Of a stretch of DNA of 64,000 bases, positions 45,579 to 54,708 are shown in pieces. Position 1 is the stretch's first letter. The number at the start of each line of letters is the position of its first letter. Under the pieces are notes generated by a model. That model was not told where the DNA came from. It was given only the letters and a program-made list of their open reading frames with translations, and ran no database searches. The position numbers and the translations under genes are program-made. The stretch is from Caballeronia sp. SBC1 (lineage in GTDB: Bacteria; Pseudomonadota; Gammaproteobacteria; Burkholderiales; Burkholderiaceae), in contig NZ_CP049156.1 of the NCBI RefSeq assembly GCF_011493005.1, positions 3,100,001 through 3,164,000 of the forward strand. Reading direction: 5' to 3'.

Positions 45579-46942
45579 GGCTGCTCCCACGACACCGGGT
45601 TCGGAGCCCAGCGTTTGGTGTAGACGAGGTAGCAAACAAGTGTCGTCGCGTGCATCAGCGCCGTCCCGGTGAGAATGCCGGGCACGCCCAGCCAAGACGT
45701 CATGGTCAAGTTGGCGAGCACTTTGACCAGGAAGCTCACCAGGGCGATCACGGCCATTTCCCTGTAGCGACTCGCGCTGGCGAACAGCGTCAGCAGCACG
45801 AGACCGGAAAAATAGAATGGCATCTGTAACTGGCCCCAGCGGAAAAGCTCGGCGACGGCCGCCGTATCACGCGCGTTAAACGCACCGCGCTGAAACAGCA
45901 ACGCCACGAGATATGGCGCCAGTAGCCACGCCACGAACGCAACGGCGCTTCCGAGCAGAAACATCAGCAGCGTCCATTTAAGTGCCGTATGCCGTGCGCG
46001 CACCGAATCTCCGCTGCCAATGATGTCCGACAGGATTGGCAGCGTTGCCTGGCTGATCGCAAGCGCTCCCATGCTGAGCAAGAGCGAGAGCACGCGGTTC
46101 GCGTACCCGAGGGTTGCGATCGCACCATCTCCGTAACGTGCGACGAAGAATTGATCCAGCACCGGCGTGCAGCACATCACCAACTGACCAAGCCCCAGCA
46201 CGCGCACGGCTCTGAGAACACGCGGCCATTGCGGTGCCTTGAGAGTCAGCCGCAGCTTGAAGCGGATCGGATCGATGCGCACCGACAGCGTGCGCACAAC
46301 CAGAGTTTGCAAGACGTAGCCGCCGACCGTGCCGCATATGAGCGGCAGCACCGCGGTATGGTCGCTCACAGATAGCACGAAGATCAGCACGAGCCCCGCC
46401 GGCAGCCCGTCAAGCAGCGTATTGATGTGACGCTCACGCGATTGCAGACGTGATGCATACCCGCACGACACCAGCATCAGCACGCCAATCGGCGCCATCG
46501 TCAGCATCATCTGGCGGCAGATGGCCCGCGTGTCAGGCGAGAGATTCCTGGCAATCAGATGCAGCGCAAGCGGCCAGCACAGATAGAGCAGAACCGTGAA
46601 AGCCACGCCGACCGCGGTTGCCCATGCTTCGAGTTCGCCGAGAAAGCGCGCCTGATCTTCAATCGACTGTTGGCGAAGATTGACAAACACCGGCACGAGC
46701 ACGATCCCGAACACCGTTGCGAATGCCATGGGCAACCAGCTCACGAGCGCCATCGTCAGCTGATAGGCATCAACGACGCCGCCCGTGCCATAGCGATAGG
46801 CGATCGCCATTTCCTTGAAGGCGCCCGCGCATCGCCCAGCAAGGACAAAAACCGAGATGCGCAACGCCCCGCGGGCGATGCGCATATGATCAGGATGAAT
46901 CTGCAGAAGCTTGCTTCGCAACGCGCCAAGCTGAGGGATCAT
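45575..46942 (-). CDS. MurJ/Wzx-like lipid-linked sugar flippase (left module, gene 2)
   Basis: This is an integral membrane protein of 455 aa with about 12-14 hydrophobic segments, of the MVF/MurJ branch of the MOP superfamily (FVLAGRCAGAFKEMAIAYRY, RVLSLLLSMGALAISQATLP, LFQRGAFNARDTAAVAELFR). In this position it probably flips the repeat unit of the second polysaccharide. I chose ATG 46942, which has GGGAGGT just upstream; a longer frame to 47059 would run through the epimerase relic. The gene follows the relic's stop codon by one base and overlaps the next relic's ATG (ATGA). Its own first and last codons are mirrored in the tiny relic at 62961-63068. Confidence 0.87.
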   Translation of the reverse strand: MIPQLGALRSKLLQIHPDHMRIARGALRISVFVLAGRCAGAFKEMAIAYRYGTGGVVDAYQLTMALVSWLPMAFATVFGIVLVPVFVNLRQQSIEDQARFLGELEAWATAVGVAFTVLLYLCWPLALHLIARNLSPDTRAICRQMMLTMAPIGVLMLVSCGYASRLQSRERHINTLLDGLPAGLVLIFVLSVSDHTAVLPLICGTVGGYVLQTLVVRTLSVRIDPIRFKLRLTLKAPQWPRVLRAVRVLGLGQLVMCCTPVLDQFFVARYGDGAIATLGYANRVLSLLLSMGALAISQATLPILSDIIGSGDSVRARHTALKWTLLMFLLGSAVAFVAWLLAPYLVALLFQRGAFNARDTAAVAELFRWGQLQMPFYFSGLVLLTLFASASRYREMAVIALVSFLVKVLANLTMTSWLGVPGILTGTALMHATTLVCYLVYTKRWAPNPVSWEQP

Positions 46943-46943
46943 G

Positions 46944-47231
46944 CTACCTCCCCGCCACGCGAACGGCCGCGGCCAGGCCGCGAGCGTTATCGCCGAAGCG
47001 GGTATGGTTGGCGCCAAAGCGCACATACCATGCCATCGCCGCCGCGAGCCCCCGCGCAAGCGTTATCCTGCATTCATGGTTGAGCAGCGTTGCCGCCTTG
47101 TCGGCATTGGCCTGCGGATGCCGGATATCGCCCGTGCGATTCGAGCCCAGCAAACCCGCGACACCCGTCACGAGCCATGTTTTCAGGTACCGAACCACGT
47201 CACGCCGTGTGCCATCGCAGCGATTTGACAT
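46944..47231 (-). pseudogene. In-frame relic of a UDP-GlcNAc 4-epimerase gene (WbpP type)
   Basis: A 95-residue frame keeps the Rossmann start of the epimerase (WLVTGVAGLLGSN, near residues 19-31) and then jumps directly to its end (RTGDIRHPQANADKAATLLN through AMAWYVRF). The last 200 bases align without difficulty to 63073-63274, the 3' end of the intact epimerase gene. About 700 bases encoding the active site (YxxxK and the substrate domain) are missing. It still has AGGAGG before its ATG and a stop one base before the flippase ATG, so it may be translated and keep the downstream gene coupled. It cannot be an active epimerase. Confidence 0.92.
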
Positions 47232-47292
47232 CAATGTCCTCCTACCTATGACGATTGTTCTACTGTCGATGGCCGGCGGGGCCTCGCGAGCG

Positions 47293-48570
47293 CTAGAGCC
47301 GCAGATCGCTCGATTCGGGCGGCAACACATATTTCAGGTCGTAAAGCACATGGCGAGGTTTGCCAAACGAACGCAGCGTATCGGCGCCCCATTCGGCGAA
47401 TTGACGATGTGCGACAGCGATAATAGTGGCGTCATAAACGCCTTGCGCCGGCTTGTCGATAAGATCGAGCCCGTATTCGTGATGCGCTTCCTCTTTCGAT
47501 ACCCACGGATCAAACACATCAACGAGCACGCCATAGTCCTTCAGCCCGTTCACGACATCAACGACGCGCGTGTTGCGCAGGTCTGGACAGTTTTCCTTGA
47601 ACGAGAGGCCGAGCACCAGCACCCGCGCACAAGGAATATGAATATCGAAGCGCGTCAACGCCTTGATCAGCTGAGATACGACGTACCCGCCCATACTGTC
47701 GTTCAGCCGCCGTCCCGCAAGAATGATCTCCGGGTGATAGCCGATGGACTGGGCCATGTGCGTCAGATAATACGGGTCCACGCCAATGCAGTGTCCGCCC
47801 ACCAGTCCAGGACGAAACGGCAGGAAATTCCATTTGGTACCCGCTGCCAACAACACCGCTTCGGTGTCGAGGCCGAGTTTGTTGAAGATGATCGAGAGCT
47901 CATTAACGAGCGCGATGTTCAGATCGCGCTGCGTATTTTCGATCACCTTCGCGGCCTCGGCTACGCGAATGCTGCTCGCTTTGTGAGTGCCTGCAGTGAT
48001 GATCTCCCGGTAAAGCGAATCGACCAGGTCGGCGACTTCGGGCGTCGAGCCAGAGGTGATTTTGCGGATGTCGGTCACGCGGTGCGCCTTGTCGCCGGGA
48101 TTGATCCGCTCGGGACTGTAGCCTGCAAAAAAGTCCACGTTGTACTTCAGGCCCGACTTCTGCTCGAGCAGCGGTACGCATTCATCCTCGGTCGCGCCCG
48201 GATAGACCGTGGACTCGTAAATCACGATATCTCCGGGCTTGAGCACCGAGCCGACAGTTTCGCTCGCGCGAATCAGCGGGCCGAGGTCCGGCCGCTTGAA
48301 ACGGTCGATCGGGGTGGGCACCGTCACGATGAATACGTTGCACTCCTTAAGATGTTCAATGTCCGACGTATAACTCATGCCGGTGCATGCGGCCAGTTCT
48401 TCTTCGCTGACTTCAAGCGTCACGTCACGGCCCTCAAGCAATGTCGAAATGCGCGCTCGATTGATATCGAATCCCACTACGGGTCGGTGCTTGCTGAATT
48501 CCACCGCCAGTGGCAAGCCAACGTACCCCAGGCCGATTATCGCGACGCTCAGTTCATGTGACGCACGCAT
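47293..48570 (-). CDS. UDP-N-acetyl-hexosamine 6-dehydrogenase (TviB/WbpO type)
   Basis: It oxidises C6 of a UDP-N-acetylhexosamine, making UDP-GalNAcA or UDP-GlcNAcA. The Rossmann motif is [20 protein letters not shown] at the N-terminus, and the catalytic cysteine is in [19 protein letters not shown] (near residue 258). The C-terminal domain starts [20 protein letters not shown]. The pattern ([39 protein letters not shown]) matches TviB and WbpO rather than UDP-glucose dehydrogenase. With the WbpP-type epimerase this gives the UDP-GalNAcA pathway of Vi antigen and P. aeruginosa O6. ATG 48570 has GGAGAG at a good distance; a GTG lies two codons upstream. An epimerase relic follows it directly. 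Confidence 0.9.
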   Translation of the reverse strand: MRASHELSVAIIGLGYVGLPLAVEFSKHRPVVGFDINRARISTLLEGRDVTLEVSEEELAACTGMSYTSDIEHLKECNVFIVTVPTPIDRFKRPDLGPLIRASETVGSVLKPGDIVIYESTVYPGATEDECVPLLEQKSGLKYNVDFFAGYSPERINPGDKAHRVTDIRKITSGSTPEVADLVDSLYREIITAGTHKASSIRVAEAAKVIENTQRDLNIALVNELSIIFNKLGLDTEAVLLAAGTKWNFLPFRPGLVGGHCIGVDPYYLTHMAQSIGYHPEIILAGRRLNDSMGGYVVSQLIKALTRFDIHIPCARVLVLGLSFKENCPDLRNTRVVDVVNGLKDYGVLVDVFDPWVSKEEAHHEYGLDLIDKPAQGVYDATIIAVAHRQFAEWGADTLRSFGKPRHVLYDLKYVLPPESSDLRL

Positions 48571-48654
48571 GACCACTCTCCAATTAAGGAATGATTGCCG
48601 TACGAGCGGACTTCGCGCCCGCCGGGATGGAGTGTTTACTGCCGCGAAAATTAG

Positions 48655-50901
48655 CTAGTGCGACGGCGCATCGTATTCGTGCGCAACGTAAGCCCGGCTG
48701 CCATAGCGGCGAGCGAGCGCATAGTCGGTGGTATGCATGTTGGTCCCGTTCAACAGTACGCCATTTACCCGCGCGCCGGTCTGCGCGAGTCGTTTGACGG
48801 ATTCTTCAAGTTCGCCGGCACGTGTGTCCGCAAAGCGCGCTACCAGGAACAGCAATCCCGCGACAGGCGCCATGATCCCGGCATCCGACACCACGAGCAC
48901 GGGCGGCACATCGATCATCACGACGTCGTATCGGGCGGACAGCATCGAGACGATTTCCCGGAATCTTGGCAGCATCAGCAGGTCGGCCGGATCGGGCGGG
49001 TACGGACCCGTTTGCAGCACGTCTAGGCGAGGCAGCACCTTTTGCGCAATTGCAGTGTCAAGCTCGCACGTGCCGGAGAGCACATCAGAGAGGCCCGGGC
49101 CCGGCGGCAAACCGACATATCTATGCACTCGCCCCTTACGCAGATCGGCGTCGATCAACAGCACGCGTTTGCCACCGGATGCAAGCAGCGCAGCCAGATT
49201 TGCAGAGAGGAACGATTTGCCAACACCAGGCAGGGGGCCAGCCAGCATCACGACATTGTTGCGCGCGCCGATCAGGGCGAATTGCAGCGCGGAGCGCAAG
49301 ATGCGCAGCGCTTCCACTGACGGATCTTTCGAATCCTGCGAGGCGAGCAGCAAGTTTTCGCCGCTCTTCTCCTTCAGCTTCTTGTCGAGCAGTTCCTGCC
49401 TGTCGCTGTAAGGAATCGTCGCGACCACGTTCAGCCCGGTGCTCACTTCGATCTCGCGCGAATCAGTGACGCCGCGGAAAATGTAATCGCGCGCAAGCGC
49501 GAGTCCAGCGCCTACAAGCAGACCAAACACCGTAGAGACCAGCATGACGAGCCATTTGACTGGTTTGACCGGCCGCTCCGGCACGTCCGCCCTGTCGATC
49601 AGTTGTGCAGAAGCCGCCTTGCCTGCCTCAATGACGCGCAACTGTTCAATGTTATTACGCAGCGACGTGTACAGGTCCGTATTGACCCGCACATCGCGCA
49701 TGAGGCGCATCGCGCCCTGCTCTTCTGTCGGCATCCCCTTGACCTGCAAACTCAGGTTGTCTATGTATTTCTGTGCGGCCGCGATCTGCTTGTCGAGCGA
49801 AATGACGGCCGGATAGCTGCTGGAGAACGTCGCCATCAGAGTGTCGCGCCGCCGCTGCAGGTCGATAAGTTGCGTAGTTGCGTCGGCGCTTCGTTGCAGG
49901 AGCAGCCGCGCCTCTTCGTCCATGTCGAGCAACGCGTGGCCATTGCGATAGTTGTTGTAGGCGTCTTCCGCTTCTCTGACCTGGCGGGCCATCGTAGGCA
50001 GCTGGCTTTGCAGATAATCGAGTGAGTTCTTCGCGATCACTGCCTTGCGCACTGCATTCCATTGCTCGTACTGGTGGCCGATTTCGTTGATCGTCTCGGT
50101 TGCGCGAAGCGCGTCGGGGCTTTCAAGTGAGACCTTTAGCACGCTCGATTTCGCGCCCTGCTCCTTGATCTTCACGCTTTTCTGCAGACGGTCAATCGTA
50201 AGTTGACGTGAATCGCGCGTCACGTCGAATGCGGCGCCAGGGCGTCCTGCGAGCGAACTGACCAGCAGCGTAATTGGACCGTGGCCGGTATCAAAGCGAG
50301 CCACGCTGCCGACCGTGCCCGTCGCGCCCTGCTCAGGCAAACCGGGTCCCCGCAACGAATAGCGCCCCCCCGGGAGCGCCGTGAGCGCATAACTCTCACC
50401 CTGCGACTTCTCCGGCACTTCGAACGCCGCCACCTTGATGGATTCGTTGCCCCAGACGTAACCGCCAACGCCCATCAGCCCGGGTTCTGAAAGCCCATCA
50501 CCGTGGCGGGCCAGCCATTCGCCGATCACCGGGAAGTAGTGCGGCTTCGCGTCCAGATAGAGGTGACGTGCATCGACCGCGCGCGAGACAATCAGTCGCG
50601 AACCGATCACTTGAATCTCGCCTTCGGTCGACGACTTTTCATCGAAGCCAGGGGAGATGTTGTTCAGGAGTTCGTTGCCATCCTGGCGTGGCGGCGTACC
50701 TGTGGAGTCCTCCACCTTGATCAGGACACTCGCCTCGTAGACCGGCGGCGTCAGGAACGCATAACTCGCGCCAATGAGCACAAAAACTACGGTCGTGACG
50801 AGGATCATCACGCGGTACTCGATCAGCGCGTCCAGAATCAAAGCAAAGCCAGCCTGCTCGCTGCGAGCAAAGCCCGTTTCTACTCCGGAAGCCTGTCTCA
50901 T
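48655..50901 (-). CDS. Polysaccharide co-polymerase / tyrosine kinase (Wzc family), second system
   Basis: The 748-aa protein has the same domain plan as BceF. The Wzz domain is flanked by membrane segments near residues 32-52 and 440-460. The BY-kinase has Walker A AGPLPGVGKSFLSANLA, Walker A' KRVLLIDADLRKG and Walker B VVMIDVPPVLVVSDA. The tail RRYGSRAYVAHEYDAPSH has three tyrosines in its last 18 residues, fewer than BceF. It probably sets chain length for the polysaccharide of the right-hand locus. It is the first gene of the leftward module and precedes the dehydrogenase by 84 bases. No phosphatase (Wzb) or Wza gene accompanies it here. Confidence 0.93.
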   Translation of the reverse strand: MRQASGVETGFARSEQAGFALILDALIEYRVMILVTTVVFVLIGASYAFLTPPVYEASVLIKVEDSTGTPPRQDGNELLNNISPGFDEKSSTEGEIQVIGSRLIVSRAVDARHLYLDAKPHYFPVIGEWLARHGDGLSEPGLMGVGGYVWGNESIKVAAFEVPEKSQGESYALTALPGGRYSLRGPGLPEQGATGTVGSVARFDTGHGPITLLVSSLAGRPGAAFDVTRDSRQLTIDRLQKSVKIKEQGAKSSVLKVSLESPDALRATETINEIGHQYEQWNAVRKAVIAKNSLDYLQSQLPTMARQVREAEDAYNNYRNGHALLDMDEEARLLLQRSADATTQLIDLQRRRDTLMATFSSSYPAVISLDKQIAAAQKYIDNLSLQVKGMPTEEQGAMRLMRDVRVNTDLYTSLRNNIEQLRVIEAGKAASAQLIDRADVPERPVKPVKWLVMLVSTVFGLLVGAGLALARDYIFRGVTDSREIEVSTGLNVVATIPYSDRQELLDKKLKEKSGENLLLASQDSKDPSVEALRILRSALQFALIGARNNVVMLAGPLPGVGKSFLSANLAALLASGGKRVLLIDADLRKGRVHRYVGLPPGPGLSDVLSGTCELDTAIAQKVLPRLDVLQTGPYPPDPADLLMLPRFREIVSMLSARYDVVMIDVPPVLVVSDAGIMAPVAGLLFLVARFADTRAGELEESVKRLAQTGARVNGVLLNGTNMHTTDYALARRYGSRAYVAHEYDAPSH

Positions 50902-51337
50902 GCGCGTCTCGCTAAAGATTTTATTTGATCGCTATACCGCATCAGGATGGCCCACCCTATCAGCACTACCCCATCCGGATATGTGCGGAGGAGCACACAC
51001 CCGGAACAGAGCCCGGAGCGCGTTCAATTGGTGCTTGCGCAGTCATGTTTAGTCAATAACGCCGCCGGAAACTCGCTGCTACTTGCCCTATACAAGGCAG
51101 GGCCAAAGCGCCTCCTGGGCGATTCATTCTCGCAACGAGACTGCTGTTTCACCACGCGTCTTCCATGGCCCTCTGCAGGGGACGCCAGGGCATGCCATCC
51201 CCGCGACATAAGACCGATTTAATTCCTTGCCTGTTCGAAAGGCTACCCAGAACCCGGATTTCAAATTTCCCAAGGATATGTTCAGAAAATATCCAGTTCT
51301 ACGCCCGAGCAATAGCGACGTTTTCGTCTTACCTAAA

Positions 51338-51372
51338 GCAATCCTAATTGCAATCCTAATTGCAATCCAAAT
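51338..51372. repeat. 12-bp direct repeat, nearly three units
   Basis: GCAATCCTAATT occurs twice in tandem and is followed by a partial third copy, GCAATCCAAAT. The unit also contains the short palindrome AATT. It lies in the upstream region shared by the Wzc and WecA-like genes. Confidence 0.9.
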
Positions 51373-51561
51373 ATCCTACGAGTCATGTCGGAGAGCACGA
51401 ACTGAAATTCGGAAAATACCCGGGTTTTTGTGGGCTAGCCCACATTGCGTTTGGCATGCTCCGCTATAACTATGGTAAAGCAGATATCCACGCGTTCTCC
51501 TTAACAGTTAATTGAGGCGGTAAAGCAACGTCCAATGCGTCAAATGAAGGTAAACCGCAAT

Positions 51562-51591
51562 GCGAATCTCCCTTGAAGGAGGCGCTTTTTT
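51562..51591 (+). terminator. Possible terminator or attenuator in the WecA-like leader
   Basis: The hairpin GCG-aat-CTCC/GGAG-g-CGC with a short loop is followed by TTTTTT, about 185 bases before the WecA-like start codon. The stem is imperfect, so strength is uncertain. Confidence 0.4.
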
Positions 51592-51777
51592 GCCTATGAT
51601 AAAGACGATCGTAGAGACGCATGCCTCGCGCGGCGTCTGCAAGGATTGTTTGAGAGACTTATACGGCCTTCTGCAAACACCGAAGGTTCTAAGCCAACTC
51701 GCAGACGTTAAGCTCATTTTGAGCTAAACGCCAAACGTCGGAAATCGACCCATCGATGCGTCGCCGGGCTGGATACC

Positions 51778-52914
51778 ATGCTTAATCTTGTGCTGAGCTT
51801 TGTTAGTTCTTTCCTCGTCACTATGATGATCGTCCGGTATGCAGACCGATTCGGCAAAACCTTAATAGACTGCGACCTCGACGGGGTGCAAAAAAATCAC
51901 ATGCATGCCGTTCCGCGCGTGGGCGGTGTAGGAATTGTTTGCGCGACTTGCGCAACCTGCATGATTGGTGCGTTCTTCGGATCCAATCCTCGAGGTGAGA
52001 CCATGATGCTGCTCGGCGCGGGCGCGCCCGCCTTCTGCAGTGGTCTGATCGAAGACATGACGAAATGCGTGAGTCCGCGCACGCGTCTGTTTAGCGCGAT
52101 GGGTGGTGCAATAGTAGGTGCTTATCTGCTGCAAGCCGTGATCGAGCGCGTGGATTTGCCCCTGATCGATAAATGGCTCGGCATAGCACCTCTAGCGATT
52201 GGTCTTACCGTGGTGGTGGTTGCCGGCCTAACCAACGCCATGAATATCATCGACGGTATGAACGGACTCGCGTCGGTAACGTCTATCCTGATCTTCGGGT
52301 CGATCGGTTATGTGGCACACGATGTCGGCGACTGGTTCGTAATGAGTGCGGCACTTACCATGGTTGGCGCTATTCTCGGCTTCGCGATCTGGAACTATCC
52401 GGCGGCATACATCTTTCTCGGCGACGGCGGCGCGTACTTTGTCGGATTCGTAATGGCGGAGTTGCTGGTCGTCCTGATAGCAAGACATCCTCACCTGTGT
52501 GCATGGTACGCGGCGGTGGTCGCGATCTATCCACTCTTTGAGACTGTATTCTCGATTTATAGGCGACGCATACTCAAGGGGCGTCCGGTGAGCCAGCCCG
52601 ACGGCCTGCATCTGCACACGCTCGTCTACAAGCGCATCGCCCGGCGTGGTTTGTGCTCCGGAAACGCGGCGCAACGCGAGCGCGGCAATCCGCATACTTC
52701 TCCCTATCTATGGACGCTCGCGTTGATCTCTATCGTGCCCGCCACGCTGTTCTGGCAGAGTCCGCTGATACTCGCGGGTACTGCGGTAGCGTTCGTTGTT
52801 GTTTATCTCTGGCTATATCGCTGCATTGTGCGATTCAGGACTCCACACTGGATGATACCGGGGCATCACACGGTCATCGCACCATCAGCCGCCGAAAAGA
52901 CGCGGCATCGCTGA
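51778..52914 (+). CDS. WecA/MraY-family glycosyl-1-phosphate transferase (polysaccharide priming)
   Basis: This polytopic membrane enzyme of 378 aa has about eleven hydrophobic segments. It would transfer a HexNAc 1-phosphate to undecaprenyl phosphate and thus begin the second polysaccharide. Family motifs are VPRVGGVGIV near residue 45, the catalytic GLTNAMNIIDGMNGLASV (near 150), YIFLGDGGAYFVGF (near 212) and the HLHTLVYKR block near 280, equivalent to HIHH in WecA. This is a different class of primer from BceB and fits the UDP-HexNAc chemistry of the TviB/WbpP genes. The ribosome binding site is weak (GGATACC). Confidence 0.9.
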   Translation: MLNLVLSFVSSFLVTMMIVRYADRFGKTLIDCDLDGVQKNHMHAVPRVGGVGIVCATCATCMIGAFFGSNPRGETMMLLGAGAPAFCSGLIEDMTKCVSPRTRLFSAMGGAIVGAYLLQAVIERVDLPLIDKWLGIAPLAIGLTVVVVAGLTNAMNIIDGMNGLASVTSILIFGSIGYVAHDVGDWFVMSAALTMVGAILGFAIWNYPAAYIFLGDGGAYFVGFVMAELLVVLIARHPHLCAWYAAVVAIYPLFETVFSIYRRRILKGRPVSQPDGLHLHTLVYKRIARRGLCSGNAAQRERGNPHTSPYLWTLALISIVPATLFWQSPLILAGTAVAFVVVYLWLYRCIVRFRTPHWMIPGHHTVIAPSAAEKTRHR

Positions 52915-52930
52915 AGGACACTCCGGTTCG

Positions 52931-54076
52931 TCACTTTGACGTCGTCTCCGCGGGGAATTGCTCGGGCGGCCGCTTCCCTGCGATTCGGGCTGCAATGAAA
53001 GGAAGACGTTTTGCCGCCTGCTTCGCGGCGAAACCCGCCCGCCCCCAACGCGTTGGCAATACGAGGAAGGAGGTTGTCATATACGAGAAGCCGCTACTCC
53101 ACGAGGACTTGTACTGCTGATCGCCTGGACCGAAATCAAAATCGAGCCCATTATCGAACGCCCACTTTACGCAGTCGTCGACGAGCACGGTACCCGGAGA
53201 AAGGCGCGCGTGTTTCAGGTCGTAGGTAATGGCTAGAAGATAGACGCGGCCGGCGCCCGTGGCCATGATACTCACGGCAAGCGGCTCATCATTGAGTGTC
53301 AGGACGCACAGGCGGAACCCACCCGCCTCGTCGGACCCGTTCGATAGCAGCGCATTCCAAAACCTGCGGCTGGATTCGGAAAAGACCCACCGGCTGTTGA
53401 GTTCTTTGTGATGGGCCCATTCACGTTTGTGCACAACGAACCAGTCGACAAGCGACAAGCGCCGCTTGTCGTTCGCATCAACGATGTCAAAACTGACTTC
53501 GCCACGCGCGCTCAGGCGCCGCCGCAGATACGATGGTTGGCTTTTCCCGCGACCCGGACGCGAGCGGCAAAACGCTTCCCAGTCTTGCTGGCCTTGCAAT
53601 ACGGCGAACGGTGTCGGCTCTTCGCTTGCTCGTCGCACCATGTTCTCATGCACTGCGTAACGGTACAGCAGCGAAGTCGAGCGGATGCGCCATAGCTGGA
53701 TGACGTCGGCACCGCTGAATTTGAGCGCCGCGCGCCAGGTGGATTTGACGATCTCCTCAACGTCGTGCTCCGGCGCGACGAGGATATCACTAGGGGCGCG
53801 GTTCTGCGGGCCGAGCGGCGTCGCGGACTTCCAGCAGGTGTTCCAGAATGTGACGAGCGGCCACAGCGCCACGAGTCTGCCGTCGCGCCTCCCTACGACA
53901 CAGTGGAGCTTGCGTCGGGTGTCAGCGTCTTCCGCCTGAAAACTGCTATAGCAAAATGCGAAGGTCTGGAAATATTCGCCTTCAGCGCGCCGCCAGAGAT
54001 CGTCCCACTCGGGGCGAAGCGCACGGAAGCCGTCAATATCGCGAACAACTTCGAATGCTATGGGATTCATTGCCAT
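52931..54076 (-). CDS. BcsL/CelD-like GNAT-fold acyltransferase, copy 2
   Basis: The 381-aa protein is related to the one at 39956-41188 along its length: FRALRPEWDDLWRRAEGEYF near residue 17, VVGRRDGRLVALWPLVTF, and LVDDCVKWAFDNGLDFDFGP with GDQQYKSSW in the C-terminal half. It has no membrane segment. It may acylate a nucleotide sugar or lipid-linked sugar; the substrate is unknown. AGGAGAACACCG precedes the ATG. It converges on the WecA-like gene with a 16-base gap. Confidence 0.78.
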   Translation of the reverse strand: MAMNPIAFEVVRDIDGFRALRPEWDDLWRRAEGEYFQTFAFCYSSFQAEDADTRRKLHCVVGRRDGRLVALWPLVTFWNTCWKSATPLGPQNRAPSDILVAPEHDVEEIVKSTWRAALKFSGADVIQLWRIRSTSLLYRYAVHENMVRRASEEPTPFAVLQGQQDWEAFCRSRPGRGKSQPSYLRRRLSARGEVSFDIVDANDKRRLSLVDWFVVHKREWAHHKELNSRWVFSESSRRFWNALLSNGSDEAGGFRLCVLTLNDEPLAVSIMATGAGRVYLLAITYDLKHARLSPGTVLVDDCVKWAFDNGLDFDFGPGDQQYKSSWSSGFSYMTTSFLVLPTRWGRAGFAAKQAAKRLPFIAARIAGKRPPEQFPAETTSK

Positions 54077-54708
54077 CGGTGTTCTCCTGAGAGACGTCGG
54101 CAGGCGGTGGCATCAGCGAGAGGCACCTTCTAGAGCGGCCGCAACACTGAATGTAGTGCACGTAAGCGAAGAGAAATTACCTTTTCTTTTCCGATGCGTC
54201 TATGCGTGGAAGCGTACCGGTTGCGCAATTGGCATACTGATCAACGTCAGGTCAGAACCAAGCTGTCATGCCCAGCCGGTGCAAGCGGAATTCGGGTAGC
54301 GAATGTCTGCACTAATGTGTCAAAAGTCTACGCCAACTGCGACCATGGCGACGCAATGTGAGCGTGAAAAGAATCTGACCGCCGATCGCACTGGTTCGTG
54401 GTGCTTGTCTTCTCAAGCGCACATCGCAGCCGCGACTTGGCCACCCGCAAGGGCTTCATCGCGCTACTCATGCGGACGCCGTTGACTGCCGCCGAGTTCC
54501 CGAGCCGCTCTGCCGACCCCCCATCTACGTGCGCTTGCGCACAGACCGGACTACTGGCTCAAGAGAATTTATCGTTTGGTCTGACGGGCCCATCTTCGGC
54601 CGGTCATGGCCGGGTGAATAGGACCTCGCGCACCTGAGCGCATCGTCCAAAGTCCCGCGGCCGACGCACGCATCGGCAAGCCGCGCACGATTCGTATTGG
54701 AGGGTTTG
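54077..54708. other. 632-bp divergent intergenic region
   Basis: This is the upstream region for copy 2 of the BcsL-like gene and for the SGNH acyltransferase gene. Small frames occur but have no family features. I see nothing else. Confidence 0.4.

Larger units (their letters stand above)
50902..51777. promoter_or_regulatory. 876-bp divergent regulatory region (Wzc left, WecA-like right)
   Basis: Promoters for both directions must lie here. Visible features are three near-copies of a 12-base repeat (GCAATCCTAATT) at 51338-51372 and a hairpin followed by six T at 51562-51591 that may act as an attenuator of the rightward transcript. GGCGGTA at 51516 resembles only half of an ops element. I see no gene. 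Confidence 0.5.

Noticed and set aside
51449..51470. TTGGCATGCTCCGCTA as a sigma-54 site
   Set aside because: The -24 half is good, but the GC doublet is two bases too close.
51515..51530. Possible ops/JUMPstart (RfaH) element GGCGGTA
   Set aside because: Only 7 of 12 positions of GGCGGTAGCGTG match, and there is no JUMPstart context.
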